Shown piece by piece: positions 1-9,314 of a stretch of DNA of 64,000 bases (positions are counted from its first letter, which is position 1; each line of letters opens with the position of its first letter). Made by a program: the position numbers and the translations under genes. This DNA is from Hallella mizrahii (GTDB lineage: Bacteria > Bacteroidota > Bacteroidia > Bacteroidales > Bacteroidaceae): assembly GCF_009695775.1 (NCBI RefSeq), contig NZ_VUNG01000004.1, positions 92,193-156,192 on the forward strand. The letters run 5' to 3'. The notes under the pieces were generated by a model. That model was not told the DNA's origin, ran no database searches, and saw only the letters and a program-made list of their open reading frames with translations.

Positions 1-1
1 C

Positions 2-115
2 CGAATAAACATGGAGGCTTTCAAGGACAAGCTCCGCCAGATAGGTTTCTATACGGATATGAGCGATGCCTATATCCTACAGAAGATTCGTCCACGTTAT
101 AAATTAGAAAGCTAA
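2..115 (+). CDS. C-terminal end of an unidentified upstream gene (partial)
   Basis: An open frame enters from the left edge and ends at TAA 113-115. Its last 37 codons include the stretch DAYILQKIRPRYKLES. The stop overlaps the ATG of the following large ATPase gene (TAATG), so the two are translationally coupled and belong to one operon. In multigene defence operons that end in a large HerA-type ATPase, such as MADS or Dnd restriction, the preceding gene is another component of the same system. That role is inference from position only. Too little sequence is present to name the family. Confidence 0.6.
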   Translation, partial: RINMEAFKDKLRQIGFYTDMSDAYILQKIRPRYKLES

Positions 116-3100
116 TGAATACGCAAATAAACACAATATATTACGATCGCTTCTTACAGCACATTGTAGAAAGCTACACCCCTTTGCTTAAATCTGCAAA
201 GGACGGTCACTGCATGAAGATAACTGGGCTGGCCATGAAAGAGTTGACAAGACTCCTTCCGATGCTTCGCCCCATCAACCCAAATGTCTCTGTATATATT
301 CTTTCAGAGACAGAGAATGGCGATGAGTACATCCATGCGTCAAAGCTCATAGAGCTACGCAATGACCCTGAAAAGTCAGTACTCATTCTCGTTCCGTCGA
401 ATAGCCGCACATCGGCAGAAGATTCATACGGAGACGCAACATTCCAGAACCTTTCTGTAGCTGAGCTGCAAGACTCTTTCTTAGGCTCCTTGATCAACGA
501 CATTCCACAGGATAAGTTGCATTGGTGGACCCAAATATGGGAGTTGCTGAAAGAAATAACAGTTACAAAGGCTGCATTAACGAATTATATCCTTTACCTT
601 GAACTTCACGACTACAGTGATGAAGCATGGGGTAACGGGCTTTATCTGTTTGGACTTGTGCCTGACAGAGAACTTATTAAGGAAGCTTCCTCCATTAGGC
701 GCCGGTTCATGATCAACTTGGAGAAAGTCTCATCAGCCTTGGGCGATTTTTCTGTGACGGCTTCAGACAGAATAATGGAGCTGCCACTAAAGAAAAATAC
801 TAAGCAACGGGAGCTGATGGTTTATCTTACTGGTGAAGGTGACTTTGATGACTGTCTTTCTCTTTTTGAGGACATTGAAGAGAACCATCCGGAGTTCAAC
901 TATGCTGCATTACCATTAAATATAGACGACAAAGGAGACATATTTATCAGAGTTGACATACAACCGGGCAAAGACCAGAAGAAAGAACTCGTAAAGTCTG
1001 ATGATGGCTCCTACGTTATTAACATTTTGCAAGACAAGAAAGGAAAGATATCCTTTAAAGTCATAACAGACCCTTCTCCCAAGGATGATCCTGATATCGT
1101 AGCCTTTGAGATAGCCATCATTCGCGTGGAGGATTTCTCTGAGTGGGGTGTCTTGAAGAAGACCAAAGTCGGCAAGAACAAGAACGGCAGTAGACGTATG
1201 TCTGTAAGTCTGCCGTTCGGAATGCTTGAAGACGGCGAATACATGCTTCGCGTCAGGGCTGTAGACGAGAATGGTATCGTGCTTCCAACAAAGAAAGTAT
1301 TTAGAGAGGAAAGAGTCCAGGCTTCATGGGAAGACGCGTTGGAAGAAAATCCTAATCTCAACATCGACCAATATCGCACGGATAACCATGTGGCCTATAG
1401 CAATGAGTCTGAGGTGTTCTCTGTTATCACTTCAGAAGATCCGGTAGATGCCAGTAGCACTGTTGACAAACGTGCCAAAGTTGACAGCATTACCCAAGCG
1501 CTAATCAACTATCGCATTTCCCATCTCATAAAGAAAGAAGCACTTGAGATACCCGACGACAACATAGACAGGAATGCATGGAAAAAAGGCAATCTGAACA
1601 ATACTTATCAGTTTGACTTCGGTACATCGTATGCCTATCAGATTCAGTTACCGAAGAAGCTCATACAACTTGAGCGTTGCTTCCTTGACCACGAAGATCA
1701 ATTCGGATTTGTCGAAGCTCAGCTCAGTGCCAATCCAACTGATATCAAGCTTCTTGACCCGACAGACACCGCTATCCAAACGCCCAAGTTCGCCAGTACC
1801 ACGAAAGTGGACATCCCTGATGATTTGGTCGCTCTTAGACAGGAATTATTCGTACTCATCAAAGAGTCAGCAACTGACGGTGATGAGAATGCTGGCCTTA
1901 CCTGCACCTTCGATTTTGCTAAGAATATTGCAATTGTCAAGAACTATTTGCTATCTTACACAAGTTGGCTAAACGCATTGGCAGACCAAGACCTTGATGA
2001 AGAATCCTTAGCAGAAGTTCAGAACTTGGACACCGTTCTGCTCAAAGTGGAAATGCCAGATGCTACAGGCAAGTTTACGAACGTCAAGCTAATCACCCCA
2101 CTACATCCGCTCCGACTTGCTTGGATTGTCAATCTTTATGAGCTATACCAGGATTGGGAAGAACGTACCCAAGAGGACTTCAAACGATACAAGTCAGCAT
2201 GGTATAGAAAACTCGACAAGCTATTCCAAGGAGAATTACCTCTTGACGTAGCTCCACTTGTGCTTACAGACAAGTCGCTGGAGCAGGCATATCAATACAT
2301 AGGTGAACTTACCTACGGTTGGGGCGCGTACTCACAGCCTCTCTTTGCAGAAGAGAATACATTTGCCGGCAGCTACCGTCAGCTAAAGTCGTATGTGTCA
2401 ACATTACTGAACATCACACAGGACAAGCGAATAGATAGCGATGTTAGCGCAGCACTGGTGACAAGACATATTGCGAATTATGTCCTGTCCCATCCTTATA
2501 CCAACAAACTCGTCATCAACCTGTTCAATGCAGGTGATGCATCTGTGTTTGCCAAAGCACTGGTGACTCTTGAAAAAATAGGATTGGGGGGTGAGTTGTC
2601 CTACGAGGTCAGACTATTCTCTGACGAGAATGTCCTTATGTCTGGGGAAGCTTTCCGTGATTTGCTTGATCCAGAATCTCAGCTTGCAGAAGAAGCAGAA
2701 GTGTTCTCACAGGCATCAGCAAACAGACTATTCCCCAAGCTCCGTTTCTCTCTGAATAAGATAGAAGAGTTCATTAATAATCACGACAAATATCAAGCGC
2801 ATTTGTCGTTCTTAGTCAATCCGTTTGCAGTACATACGGAACTGGTACGTCCCGATGAGCTTAGTCGCTCTTTCTATTTGAACGGAACCATCTGCCGCGA
2901 TGTCATAGACTCGCACAGAGAAGGCAAGGCATGGATATGGAATCGTTATGTGTCAAACAAAGTCATTCCAAACCCGGTAAACGAATTCTCCAATACCGAG
3001 GTTAATATTTTCGGTAAGTTGCAAGATGCAACAAGCAAGTTGCTCTCCACGACGCAAAAGGAGTCTATACCAACCACGACGCTACGTCTTCAAGAAAAAG

Positions 3101-5610
3101 ACACAATGATGATTGGCTTTGTCCACGACTGTAGCGACTGGGTGATAACGTTCGACAAGAACATGGGACCGGAGTTCTATGACCTGCCTTGTACAGAGAA
3201 GAACGATGTGCCTTATCTTTTGGACTATGTTCCCGGTGAGGAGACAACAGGTATTTCTTCTTATCTGACCGCGAGACCCACCAGCGAGATAGCTGCCTTC
3301 GTAGTGCCATTGTTCAAAGACTATGGCATAGATTTGACACAATATGACAACTTCAAGGAAATTCTTGAGGACATACGTTCTGTGAGCAGTTCTATCATCA
3401 TGCAGGTGAATGCCACGAAATCCAAGGCTTTTGAGGTGATAGGGACAACACTTTGCAAACGGTTCCTTGACAAGAAACATATCACTAAAGAGTCTTTCCT
3501 TATTCCTATCGACTTGCACAAGGAGTTGTTTGAGGATTTGGATTCGCAGTCCAAGGAACGCGCCGACAATCTCGTGGTGAAGATGAATCCTGATAAAAAT
3601 GAGATAGTCTTTACTGTAGTAGAGATCAAATGCCGCAATGCGGTCTATCAAAAAGACGAATTACATGCCAAGATAGTAGAACAGATTCAAAATACGATAC
3701 TGGCGTTAAAGAGTCATTTTGAAATTGCTACAGATGGTCATGACCGTCTTGACAGAGAACTGAAAACTCTTGAACTGCGTACGCTGTTAGAGTTCTACAT
3801 ACGTCGTTCGTTGCGCTATGGTCAACTCGACCCTAACGTAGCACAAAGCTATCTCGAATTCTTGAGTAAGCTGGATGATGGTTATACATTACGGTTTAAG
3901 CAACTTGGCGTTATCTTCGACTTCCAACAGAACGAGAGGCAAAAGAAAGACTTTTACGGCGAAGCCGTGGTATACACTATGGGCAACCCCGTAATAACTG
4001 AAATCCTTGACAAAAAGAGTTCGCTTGACACTGCCGATCTTGAAGATAAAGACAAGGAGTTTGTAGACTTTTTCGAGCCAACAGATGTAGTGACAAACGT
4101 GGATAGTATTGAGCTGAAAAAGCCTCAGGATGAAGTGCAGACACACGTAGACACAGTGGCAGACGGTTTATCTTCCCAACCAATACAGACGATAGAGAGT
4201 CAGCCTTCCGTCAAGTTCGATGAGCATGAGGATGACGAGAAGCCTGTTGAGTCAGAGACATCCTCCAAGCCTGTCGCACCTGTGCCTACGCCAGAACAGG
4301 AAAAGTCAACGACTCAACCAGAGCTGCAGACAACAGTAGAGCCGCCATTCCAAGTAGAGCCCAAACAACCTGTAGCTGCAGACCCGAACTATGTCAAGCC
4401 ATCATACGACCTGATGATAGGCGCAGGGCAAGAAACACCACAATATGGCATCTTAGGTAAAATGGTGAGCAATGGACGCAAGGTCGCTCTGGACTTAGAT
4501 GGTTGTAATACCATAAGTCTATTTGGTGTTCAAGGTGCTGGCAAGAGTTATACCATCGGTTCTGTTGTGGAAATGACGCTCAAGCAGTTCTCTAATATCA
4601 ATGTACTGCCATCACCATTGGCTGGTGTTATCTTCCACTATAGTGACAGCATGGATTATGCGCCAGAATTCACATCCATGGTATATCCAAATGACGAAGC
4701 CGGACAGCTGGCAAAGCTCAAGGCAGAATACGGAGCAGAACCAGGAAGCATAAAGGATGTGGTGCTTTTAGCTCCAGAAAGTCAGGTAGAGACCCGTAAG
4801 GCTGAATACCCAGACTTGGAGATTCATCGCATCGGTTTCGATTCTTCAGAGCTCGGCGTAAAGGAATGGATGTTCCTGCTAGGTGCAATGGGTAATGACT
4901 CCACGTATATCAAGGAGTTGAAACAGATTATGAAGGGCTGTAGAAATAATATGTCACTGGAAAACATCCGAAAAGGTGTTGAGGACAGCCCATACATGTC
5001 AACATCTCAAAGGACATTGGCAACGCAAAAACTCGATTTTGCCTCTGACTACATCACAGATGGCGTAAAACTCCAGCAGTTTATGAAGCCTGGACGGTTG
5101 ATTATCGTGGACTTACGTGATGAATTCATAGAGAAGGACGAAGCATTGGGCTTGTTCGTAGTTATGCTGAACATATTCTCTAATGCAAAAGCTGTAAATG
5201 GACAGAAGTTCAACAAGTTTATTGTCTTTGACGAGGCACACAAGTACATGAACAATAAGGACCTTGTGGACTCCATTACGACTGCGATTAGAGAAATGCG
5301 ACATAAGGGCGTGTCAATCATGATTGCCAGCCAAGATCCGATGAGCCTGCCTACGGAAATCATAGAATTGAGTTCTATCGTCGTCTTGCATAGGTTCAGC
5401 TCACCAGCCTGGGTCAAGCATGTGCAGAAAGCCATTACGCCGCTGCAAACATTGACTGCTACTGAGATGGCCCAACTCGGCTCTGGCGAGGCACTTGTCT
5501 GGGCAAGCAAAGCTACGGACAAAACCGTAACGATGCGTCCGATAAAGATAAGTATTCGTCCACGTGCAACCAAACATGGTGGTGATACGATTTCAGCCGT
5601 TAACAAATAA
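115..5610 (+). CDS. Large HerA/FtsK-like ATPase with a PD-(D/E)XK-like motif, probable defence-system component
   Basis: A 1831-residue protein. The C-terminal third is a P-loop ATPase of the HerA/FtsK type: Walker A GVQGAGKS at residues 1471-1478, Walker B IVFDEAH at 1703-1709, and a SQDP segment shortly after. A Pro/Glu/Thr-rich linker (about 1350-1430) separates it from the rest. Upstream of the linker, D1151 followed by E1170-I-K1172 in a hydrophobic strand resembles a PD-(D/E)XK nuclease core. The N-terminal ~1100 residues show no motif I recognise. Size and architecture resemble the last ATPase gene of MADS (MAD8) or the DptH protein of phosphorothioation-dependent restriction; I cannot choose between them from sequence alone. 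The gene starts inside the previous stop codon and is followed after 4 nt by a PP2C phosphatase, so it sits in a tight operon. ATPase assignment is firm; defence role is inferred. Confidence 0.75.
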   Translation: MNTQINTIYYDRFLQHIVESYTPLLKSAKDGHCMKITGLAMKELTRLLPMLRPINPNVSVYILSETENGDEYIHASKLIELRNDPEKSVLILVPSNSRTSAEDSYGDATFQNLSVAELQDSFLGSLINDIPQDKLHWWTQIWELLKEITVTKAALTNYILYLELHDYSDEAWGNGLYLFGLVPDRELIKEASSIRRRFMINLEKVSSALGDFSVTASDRIMELPLKKNTKQRELMVYLTGEGDFDDCLSLFEDIEENHPEFNYAALPLNIDDKGDIFIRVDIQPGKDQKKELVKSDDGSYVINILQDKKGKISFKVITDPSPKDDPDIVAFEIAIIRVEDFSEWGVLKKTKVGKNKNGSRRMSVSLPFGMLEDGEYMLRVRAVDENGIVLPTKKVFREERVQASWEDALEENPNLNIDQYRTDNHVAYSNESEVFSVITSEDPVDASSTVDKRAKVDSITQALINYRISHLIKKEALEIPDDNIDRNAWKKGNLNNTYQFDFGTSYAYQIQLPKKLIQLERCFLDHEDQFGFVEAQLSANPTDIKLLDPTDTAIQTPKFASTTKVDIPDDLVALRQELFVLIKESATDGDENAGLTCTFDFAKNIAIVKNYLLSYTSWLNALADQDLDEESLAEVQNLDTVLLKVEMPDATGKFTNVKLITPLHPLRLAWIVNLYELYQDWEERTQEDFKRYKSAWYRKLDKLFQGELPLDVAPLVLTDKSLEQAYQYIGELTYGWGAYSQPLFAEENTFAGSYRQLKSYVSTLLNITQDKRIDSDVSAALVTRHIANYVLSHPYTNKLVINLFNAGDASVFAKALVTLEKIGLGGELSYEVRLFSDENVLMSGEAFRDLLDPESQLAEEAEVFSQASANRLFPKLRFSLNKIEEFINNHDKYQAHLSFLVNPFAVHTELVRPDELSRSFYLNGTICRDVIDSHREGKAWIWNRYVSNKVIPNPVNEFSNTEVNIFGKLQDATSKLLSTTQKESIPTTTLRLQEKDTMMIGFVHDCSDWVITFDKNMGPEFYDLPCTEKNDVPYLLDYVPGEETTGISSYLTARPTSEIAAFVVPLFKDYGIDLTQYDNFKEILEDIRSVSSSIIMQVNATKSKAFEVIGTTLCKRFLDKKHITKESFLIPIDLHKELFEDLDSQSKERADNLVVKMNPDKNEIVFTVVEIKCRNAVYQKDELHAKIVEQIQNTILALKSHFEIATDGHDRLDRELKTLELRTLLEFYIRRSLRYGQLDPNVAQSYLEFLSKLDDGYTLRFKQLGVIFDFQQNERQKKDFYGEAVVYTMGNPVITEILDKKSSLDTADLEDKDKEFVDFFEPTDVVTNVDSIELKKPQDEVQTHVDTVADGLSSQPIQTIESQPSVKFDEHEDDEKPVESETSSKPVAPVPTPEQEKSTTQPELQTTVEPPFQVEPKQPVAADPNYVKPSYDLMIGAGQETPQYGILGKMVSNGRKVALDLDGCNTISLFGVQGAGKSYTIGSVVEMTLKQFSNINVLPSPLAGVIFHYSDSMDYAPEFTSMVYPNDEAGQLAKLKAEYGAEPGSIKDVVLLAPESQVETRKAEYPDLEIHRIGFDSSELGVKEWMFLLGAMGNDSTYIKELKQIMKGCRNNMSLENIRKGVEDSPYMSTSQRTLATQKLDFASDYITDGVKLQQFMKPGRLIIVDLRDEFIEKDEALGLFVVMLNIFSNAKAVNGQKFNKFIVFDEAHKYMNNKDLVDSITTAIREMRHKGVSIMIASQDPMSLPTEIIELSSIVVLHRFSSPAWVKHVQKAITPLQTLTATEMAQLGSGEALVWASKATDKTVTMRPIKISIRPRATKHGGDTISAVNK

Positions 5611-5614
5611 CTGA

Positions 5615-6301
5615 ATGGAGATATACCAATATACAAACAAAGGCCAAAGAAAGGAGAACCAAGACTATACAGTCTATAAGGTTCTCCCCTCTGGTGACAG
5701 CATATTTATAGTTGCCGATGGCATGGGAGGTTATTCTTACGGAGATGTAGCCTCTCATGTCGTTGGTGATTCGATTGCTTCTTTTGTTGAAGCAAATATT
5801 GATAAGTATGAACCTCAAACCTTGTTGGAAAACGCTATCAAAGGGGCTAATGAAGCATTAATGCAGAAGCGCCTGTTGTTGAATGTCCGTAAGATGGGGA
5901 CAGTAGTATCTGTAGCAATGATAAAAGGTGGTGAACTATATGTCACATGGCTTGGAGACAGCCGTGTTTATTTATTCAATGGGGATGATATGGTTTTCAA
6001 GACCGAAGACCATTCTTTGCTTAATGAGATTAAGACGAAAAGGCCATTAAGTGCATCTACGATTGAAAGATATGCAGGTGTTGTAACCAAATGTATAATG
6101 GGTGATGACGACTTGGGGGAGATTCCTGTGAAAGTAATACCCATTACTAAGGGCGAAACGATCGTACTTTGCACGGATGGTTTCCATAAGGAAATGGATA
6201 TACAATGGGCTCTGAATTATAATACAGCTTTAAAAGAAACGCTGGATGCCAAATCCAACTACGCTTCTGATAACTATTCATTTATAAAAGTCGCAATTTA
6301 A
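5615..6301 (+). CDS. PP2C-type Ser/Thr protein phosphatase
   Basis: A 228-residue soluble, metal-dependent phosphatase that would remove phosphate from Ser/Thr residues. The family's motifs are all visible: the N-terminal DYTVY region, the metal-binding ADGMGGYSYGD (D35-G36 onward), WLGDSRVYL, the TEDHSLL segment, VLCTDGF and the C-terminal SDNYSF. It is slightly shorter than the usual 240-260 residues but looks complete. It begins 4 nt after the large ATPase gene and ends 1 nt before the next gene, so all three are probably made together. A phosphatase here suggests that the ATPase operon is controlled by phosphorylation. A matching kinase would be expected upstream of the window, as in defence operons that encode a kinase-like protein. 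Confidence 0.88.
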   Translation: MEIYQYTNKGQRKENQDYTVYKVLPSGDSIFIVADGMGGYSYGDVASHVVGDSIASFVEANIDKYEPQTLLENAIKGANEALMQKRLLLNVRKMGTVVSVAMIKGGELYVTWLGDSRVYLFNGDDMVFKTEDHSLLNEIKTKRPLSASTIERYAGVVTKCIMGDDDLGEIPVKVIPITKGETIVLCTDGFHKEMDIQWALNYNTALKETLDAKSNYASDNYSFIKVAI

Positions 6302-6302
6302 T

Positions 6303-6848
6303 ATGATATTGAGTCAAGACATCATCAAGGACATCAAGGGAAAGTCAAATTTAATGTTTGATAAAGCTTCTGATTTTAATGTTCTTACAGATAAAATCAG
6401 CAAAGAGACCGGGCGTACTATCGGACTAACCACTATAAAGAGGCTTTTCGGCTATATAGATGATGACCGCAAGACCAGCCAATATACCTTGAATACCCTT
6501 GCGCTATATCTTGGCTTCAGTGACTGGAATGAATATTCTAGGTCAAAGAATCTTGATAGCGACTGGAATTTTGACACAGACAAAGTTCTAATAGCAGAGC
6601 AGACTATTGGGACTATGATTCATGTTAAGTATCTTGACAGAATCGTTACATTCGTAGTTACCGAATATGACAATCAGAAGGTACTACGAGTGGAGAAAGC
6701 TGAAAATAGCAGTTTGAAAGTTAACGATATCTTGTTCGTGAACAGTCTTCAAGTAGGTAATATTATAGAAGCCGACAAAGTCATCCGTGGTAAAAATATT
6801 GGAAATTACCGCACTCATGGAGAAATATCGGAAATGCATGTAGAGTAA
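6303..6848 (+). CDS. Probable HTH-type regulator of the ATPase/phosphatase operon
   Basis: A 181-residue protein. The first ~85 residues are helical and resemble a DNA-binding fold (SQDIIKDIKGKSNL, then GLTTIKRLFGYI and TLNTLALYLGFSDWNEY). This pattern recurs in Bacteroidetes proteins that pair an HTH-like N-terminus with a beta-rich sensor domain. The second half is beta-rich (VKYLDRIVTFVV, KVLRVEKAENSSL). The start is 1 nt after the phosphatase stop, so it is co-transcribed. It is the last gene before an intergenic promoter, consistent with an operon regulator. Its ligand and operator are not visible from sequence. Confidence 0.55.
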   Translation: MILSQDIIKDIKGKSNLMFDKASDFNVLTDKISKETGRTIGLTTIKRLFGYIDDDRKTSQYTLNTLALYLGFSDWNEYSRSKNLDSDWNFDTDKVLIAEQTIGTMIHVKYLDRIVTFVVTEYDNQKVLRVEKAENSSLKVNDILFVNSLQVGNIIEADKVIRGKNIGNYRTHGEISEMHVE

Positions 6849-6887
6849 TATTCAAATTGAATGGACAAAAATGGATGGCTTTAATTG

Positions 6888-6918
6888 TTTGAAGTAAAAG
6901 AATTTTTGTCTAAATTTG
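6888..6918 (+). promoter_or_regulatory. Bacteroidetes-type promoter upstream of the HD-domain gene
   Basis: TTTG at 6888-6891 and TAAATTTG at 6911-6918 lie 19 bp apart. They match the -33 TTTG and -7 TAnnTTTG elements used by the Bacteroidetes primary sigma factor. The next gene starts 20 bp downstream, so the HD gene and probably the exported-protein genes after it have their own promoter, separate from the ATPase operon. Confidence 0.6.
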
Positions 6919-6937
6919 CAGTGTTACTTAAACTGTC

Positions 6938-7372
6938 ATGCCTATGATAAGCATCGAAGATGTTATAAGAATAACGATAGAAGCTCATGAAGGACAGAAG
7001 GATTTAGATGGTAAGCCCGAAATCCTCCACCCTTTAGCTGTGGGCCTCGCAGGTACAAACCGCGAGGAAGTCATTACTGGCTTTTTGCACGGTGTCGTAG
7101 AGGATTCTAAATTGACATTGTCAGATCTTCGTAAAAAGGGTGTTGATGAAGATGTCATTATCGCTTTAAAGCTTCTTACTCATGATAAGAGCAAGATAAC
7201 ATATGAAGAATACATTAAGGGAATAGCCCTATCTGGAAATAGCACTGCTATACATGTCAAGTATAATGATTTGCGGAATAACCTACAACGTGGATTGGCT
7301 GGTAATCACATGAAACAAGTAAGGAAGCATGAGGCAGCTCTGCGAATTATTGAGCCATTGATTAAGGACTAA
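6938..7372 (+). CDS. Small RelA/SpoT-type HD-domain protein with an altered metal motif
   Basis: A 144-residue stand-alone HD protein. It resembles the (p)ppGpp hydrolase domain of RelA/SpoT: an AHEGQKDLDGKPEILHPLAV segment at residues 16-35, then FLHGVVEDS at 49-57 where the family has LHDVVEDT. The Asp of the HD pair is Gly (G52), while the following E55-D56 pair is kept. HD enzymes use that Asp to bind metal, so this protein may be inactive or may act differently. No synthetase or regulatory domain is attached. It has its own upstream promoter and lies 5 nt before an exported-protein gene. Confidence 0.7.
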   Translation: MPMISIEDVIRITIEAHEGQKDLDGKPEILHPLAVGLAGTNREEVITGFLHGVVEDSKLTLSDLRKKGVDEDVIIALKLLTHDKSKITYEEYIKGIALSGNSTAIHVKYNDLRNNLQRGLAGNHMKQVRKHEAALRIIEPLIKD

Positions 7373-7377
7373 AAATT

Positions 7378-7929
7378 ATGACTGCAATGATTAAAAGACT
7401 ATTTTCTGCAATTATACTGGCAACTTTTTCAATGGCCTTAAACGCTCAAGGCTATTGGAAATTGGAGAGTAAGACAGATGACTATACAATGGAAAAGGAA
7501 TATCTTATCAGTCATTACTCAAGAGGTCTAATAGATGCTATCTATTTCGTAAACGATGAGAATTTAAAAGTTATAAGGGACTATAAAGGACTGACCTACT
7601 TTGATACCTGCTGGAATGCTGCCGTCTATAATGATGGCAAGATAGATGATTATACAGGTACGATCTACTGTAGACTCATTAATTCTGGCGACGATTATGA
7701 GGAGTTCAAATTAGATGATATGACTATTTCATACGATGGTTATGCTGGTGATGGGAAAATTGACACTAATGGCTTCTTCAGCTATTTCTACATTGCCTGT
7801 GAACCGGAACAACTCAAAAAGGCAAACTATATAACGTTCCAGTATTATGATAAGATTTCTAAGCAAACAATTAGTAGAAAAATCAGCCTCGCTGGATTTA
7901 CTAAAGCGTATAATTCTATAAGGTATTAA
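7378..7929 (+). CDS. Exported protein of unknown function
   Basis: A 183-residue protein with a clear N-terminal signal peptide: a Lys-Arg n-region, a hydrophobic core (LFSAIILATFSMAL) and an ALNA-QG cleavage site. The mature part is rich in Tyr, Asp and aromatic residues and probably beta-structured; no family was recognised. The second Met (7387) would also give a good signal peptide. It begins 5 nt after the HD gene and is followed 18 nt later by another exported protein, so the group is likely one transcript. Confidence 0.6.
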   Translation: MTAMIKRLFSAIILATFSMALNAQGYWKLESKTDDYTMEKEYLISHYSRGLIDAIYFVNDENLKVIRDYKGLTYFDTCWNAAVYNDGKIDDYTGTIYCRLINSGDDYEEFKLDDMTISYDGYAGDGKIDTNGFFSYFYIACEPEQLKKANYITFQYYDKISKQTISRKISLAGFTKAYNSIRY

Positions 7930-7947
7930 CTTAAAGCTAACAAGAAT

Positions 7948-8514
7948 ATGAAGAAGATTTTACTTTTCATGCTGCTGAGCATGTTCTGCTTAACATCATT
8001 TGGGCAGACAAATAATGAAGCAGCGAAGAAGTTGACCAAGTTTGAAGAGTTTACCTCTAAGACTGGTCGAATTACCAAATTCGTGGATGTTAATATGCCA
8101 AGAATTTCTGAAAGTTTTCTTGGCTCATTGGTTACAGGTATCAGAACCATTATGGGATCAGACAGGAATGCCTATTTCTATCGCATAGAAGAACCAGAGA
8201 CAGACCGGCGCGTGGCACATATTGCAATGATTGAATATTCCGACTTGGTTGAGGTCAACAAAGCTTTAGCCAAATTAGTTGGCGAAGTGGATGCTGATTG
8301 TAACGCAAATCCTGACTATCTGGAGAATAAGTTTGTAACCGATGATGGTTTTGAAGTAGGCTATTACGTCTCTAAGGGAAAAGCTAATTGGTATCTGAAA
8401 TTGGAAAGGTATGAAAGTAGTACTGTATTTGTGAAGAACGCAGAAGAACTCACCAGCAACTTCACTGCCGCACAAAAGAAGATAGAAGAGCTTCGAGTAC
8501 AGTACGGAAAATAG
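7948..8514 (+). CDS. Exported protein of unknown function
   Basis: A 188-residue protein with a signal peptide (MKKILLFMLLSMFCLTSFGQ) and probable cleavage after SFG. The mature domain is mixed alpha/beta with a charged C-terminal helix (AAQKKIEELRVQYGK). Size, export signal and position resemble the preceding gene's, but the two sequences are not obviously similar. Its role is unknown. It probably acts in the periplasm. Confidence 0.6.
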   Translation: MKKILLFMLLSMFCLTSFGQTNNEAAKKLTKFEEFTSKTGRITKFVDVNMPRISESFLGSLVTGIRTIMGSDRNAYFYRIEEPETDRRVAHIAMIEYSDLVEVNKALAKLVGEVDADCNANPDYLENKFVTDDGFEVGYYVSKGKANWYLKLERYESSTVFVKNAEELTSNFTAAQKKIEELRVQYGK

Positions 8515-8547
8515 TGTTATCATATAAAACATATAAAGGAAAGAATT

Positions 8548-9180
8548 ATGAGTCTAGTTGACCATGAAGGGGAAGTAGTATATCCCTATTCAAAGAAAAC
8601 AGTGTTTAATGCTGTCATGGAAGCTGCTAACAATATAAGTGGCCTTTCATTAGATAGCGCAGACGAACTGAGCGGCAGAGTAACTTTCAAAGCAGGTGTA
8701 AGTCTTGCAAGTTGGGGTGAAAACATTCCAGTACAACTTGAAGAGATTGGTGCAAATCAGACTAAGATGAAAGTGCTCTCAACACCTAAAACAGGCATTA
8801 TGTTTGGAGGTGCTATGGACTTTGGAAAGAATCGACAGAATATTGAGAAAATCATTAATGCTGTATCCAATGCCTTGGCCAATAAGCCAAAAGAACAGAT
8901 TAATGTTGAAAATACAGGGTCTACGGCTGATGAACTTCTTAAACTCAAGAGTCTTTTAGACCAAAAGATCCTGACCCAAGAAGAATTCGATGCTCAAAAA
9001 GCGAAACTGTTGTCTCAATCAATAGAAGCACCTGTTGCTCCACAAGAATCATCGAATGTTGACTCAAAAGAAAGCAAACCAATACATATCGAATCTTCTG
9101 GAAAAGACAATACTATCACATACGTAGCTATCGCAGTCGGAATAATTGTTTTCCTGTGGATGTTAATGGCAATGATGTAA
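8548..9180 (+). CDS. SHOCT-domain protein with a C-terminal membrane anchor
   Basis: A 210-residue protein. Residues ~1-115 form a small alpha/beta domain. Residues ~125-155 (ADELLKLKSLLDQKILTQEEF) match the short C-terminal SHOCT motif, thought to mediate protein assembly. A polar linker follows, and one transmembrane helix (YVAIAVGIIVFLWMLMAMM) ends the protein, so it should be tail-anchored in the inner membrane. It ends the rightward cluster; a strong hairpin lies about 25 bp downstream. Function unknown. Confidence 0.65.
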   Translation: MSLVDHEGEVVYPYSKKTVFNAVMEAANNISGLSLDSADELSGRVTFKAGVSLASWGENIPVQLEEIGANQTKMKVLSTPKTGIMFGGAMDFGKNRQNIEKIINAVSNALANKPKEQINVENTGSTADELLKLKSLLDQKILTQEEFDAQKAKLLSQSIEAPVAPQESSNVDSKESKPIHIESSGKDNTITYVAIAVGIIVFLWMLMAMM

Positions 9181-9204
9181 TAGTTTCGAATAATCCATCA
9201 CAAG

Positions 9205-9244
9205 CACTGGTATGTCACAGCTATAAAGCTTAAACATACCAGTG
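9205..9244 (+). terminator. Hairpin after the SHOCT-protein gene
   Basis: CACTGGTATGT at 9205-9215 pairs perfectly with ACATACCAGTG at 9234-9244 (11 bp). The loop itself contains AGCT...AGCT pairing. It lies 25 bp past the last stop of the rightward cluster, as expected of a transcription end, although no T-run follows. Confidence 0.5.
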
Positions 9245-9314
9245 TTAATGATGATCTCATTGTATTTCTTTATCTGAAGAAGGAAATTGAATAAAGAAAC
9301 CTCCATTTGAGACA

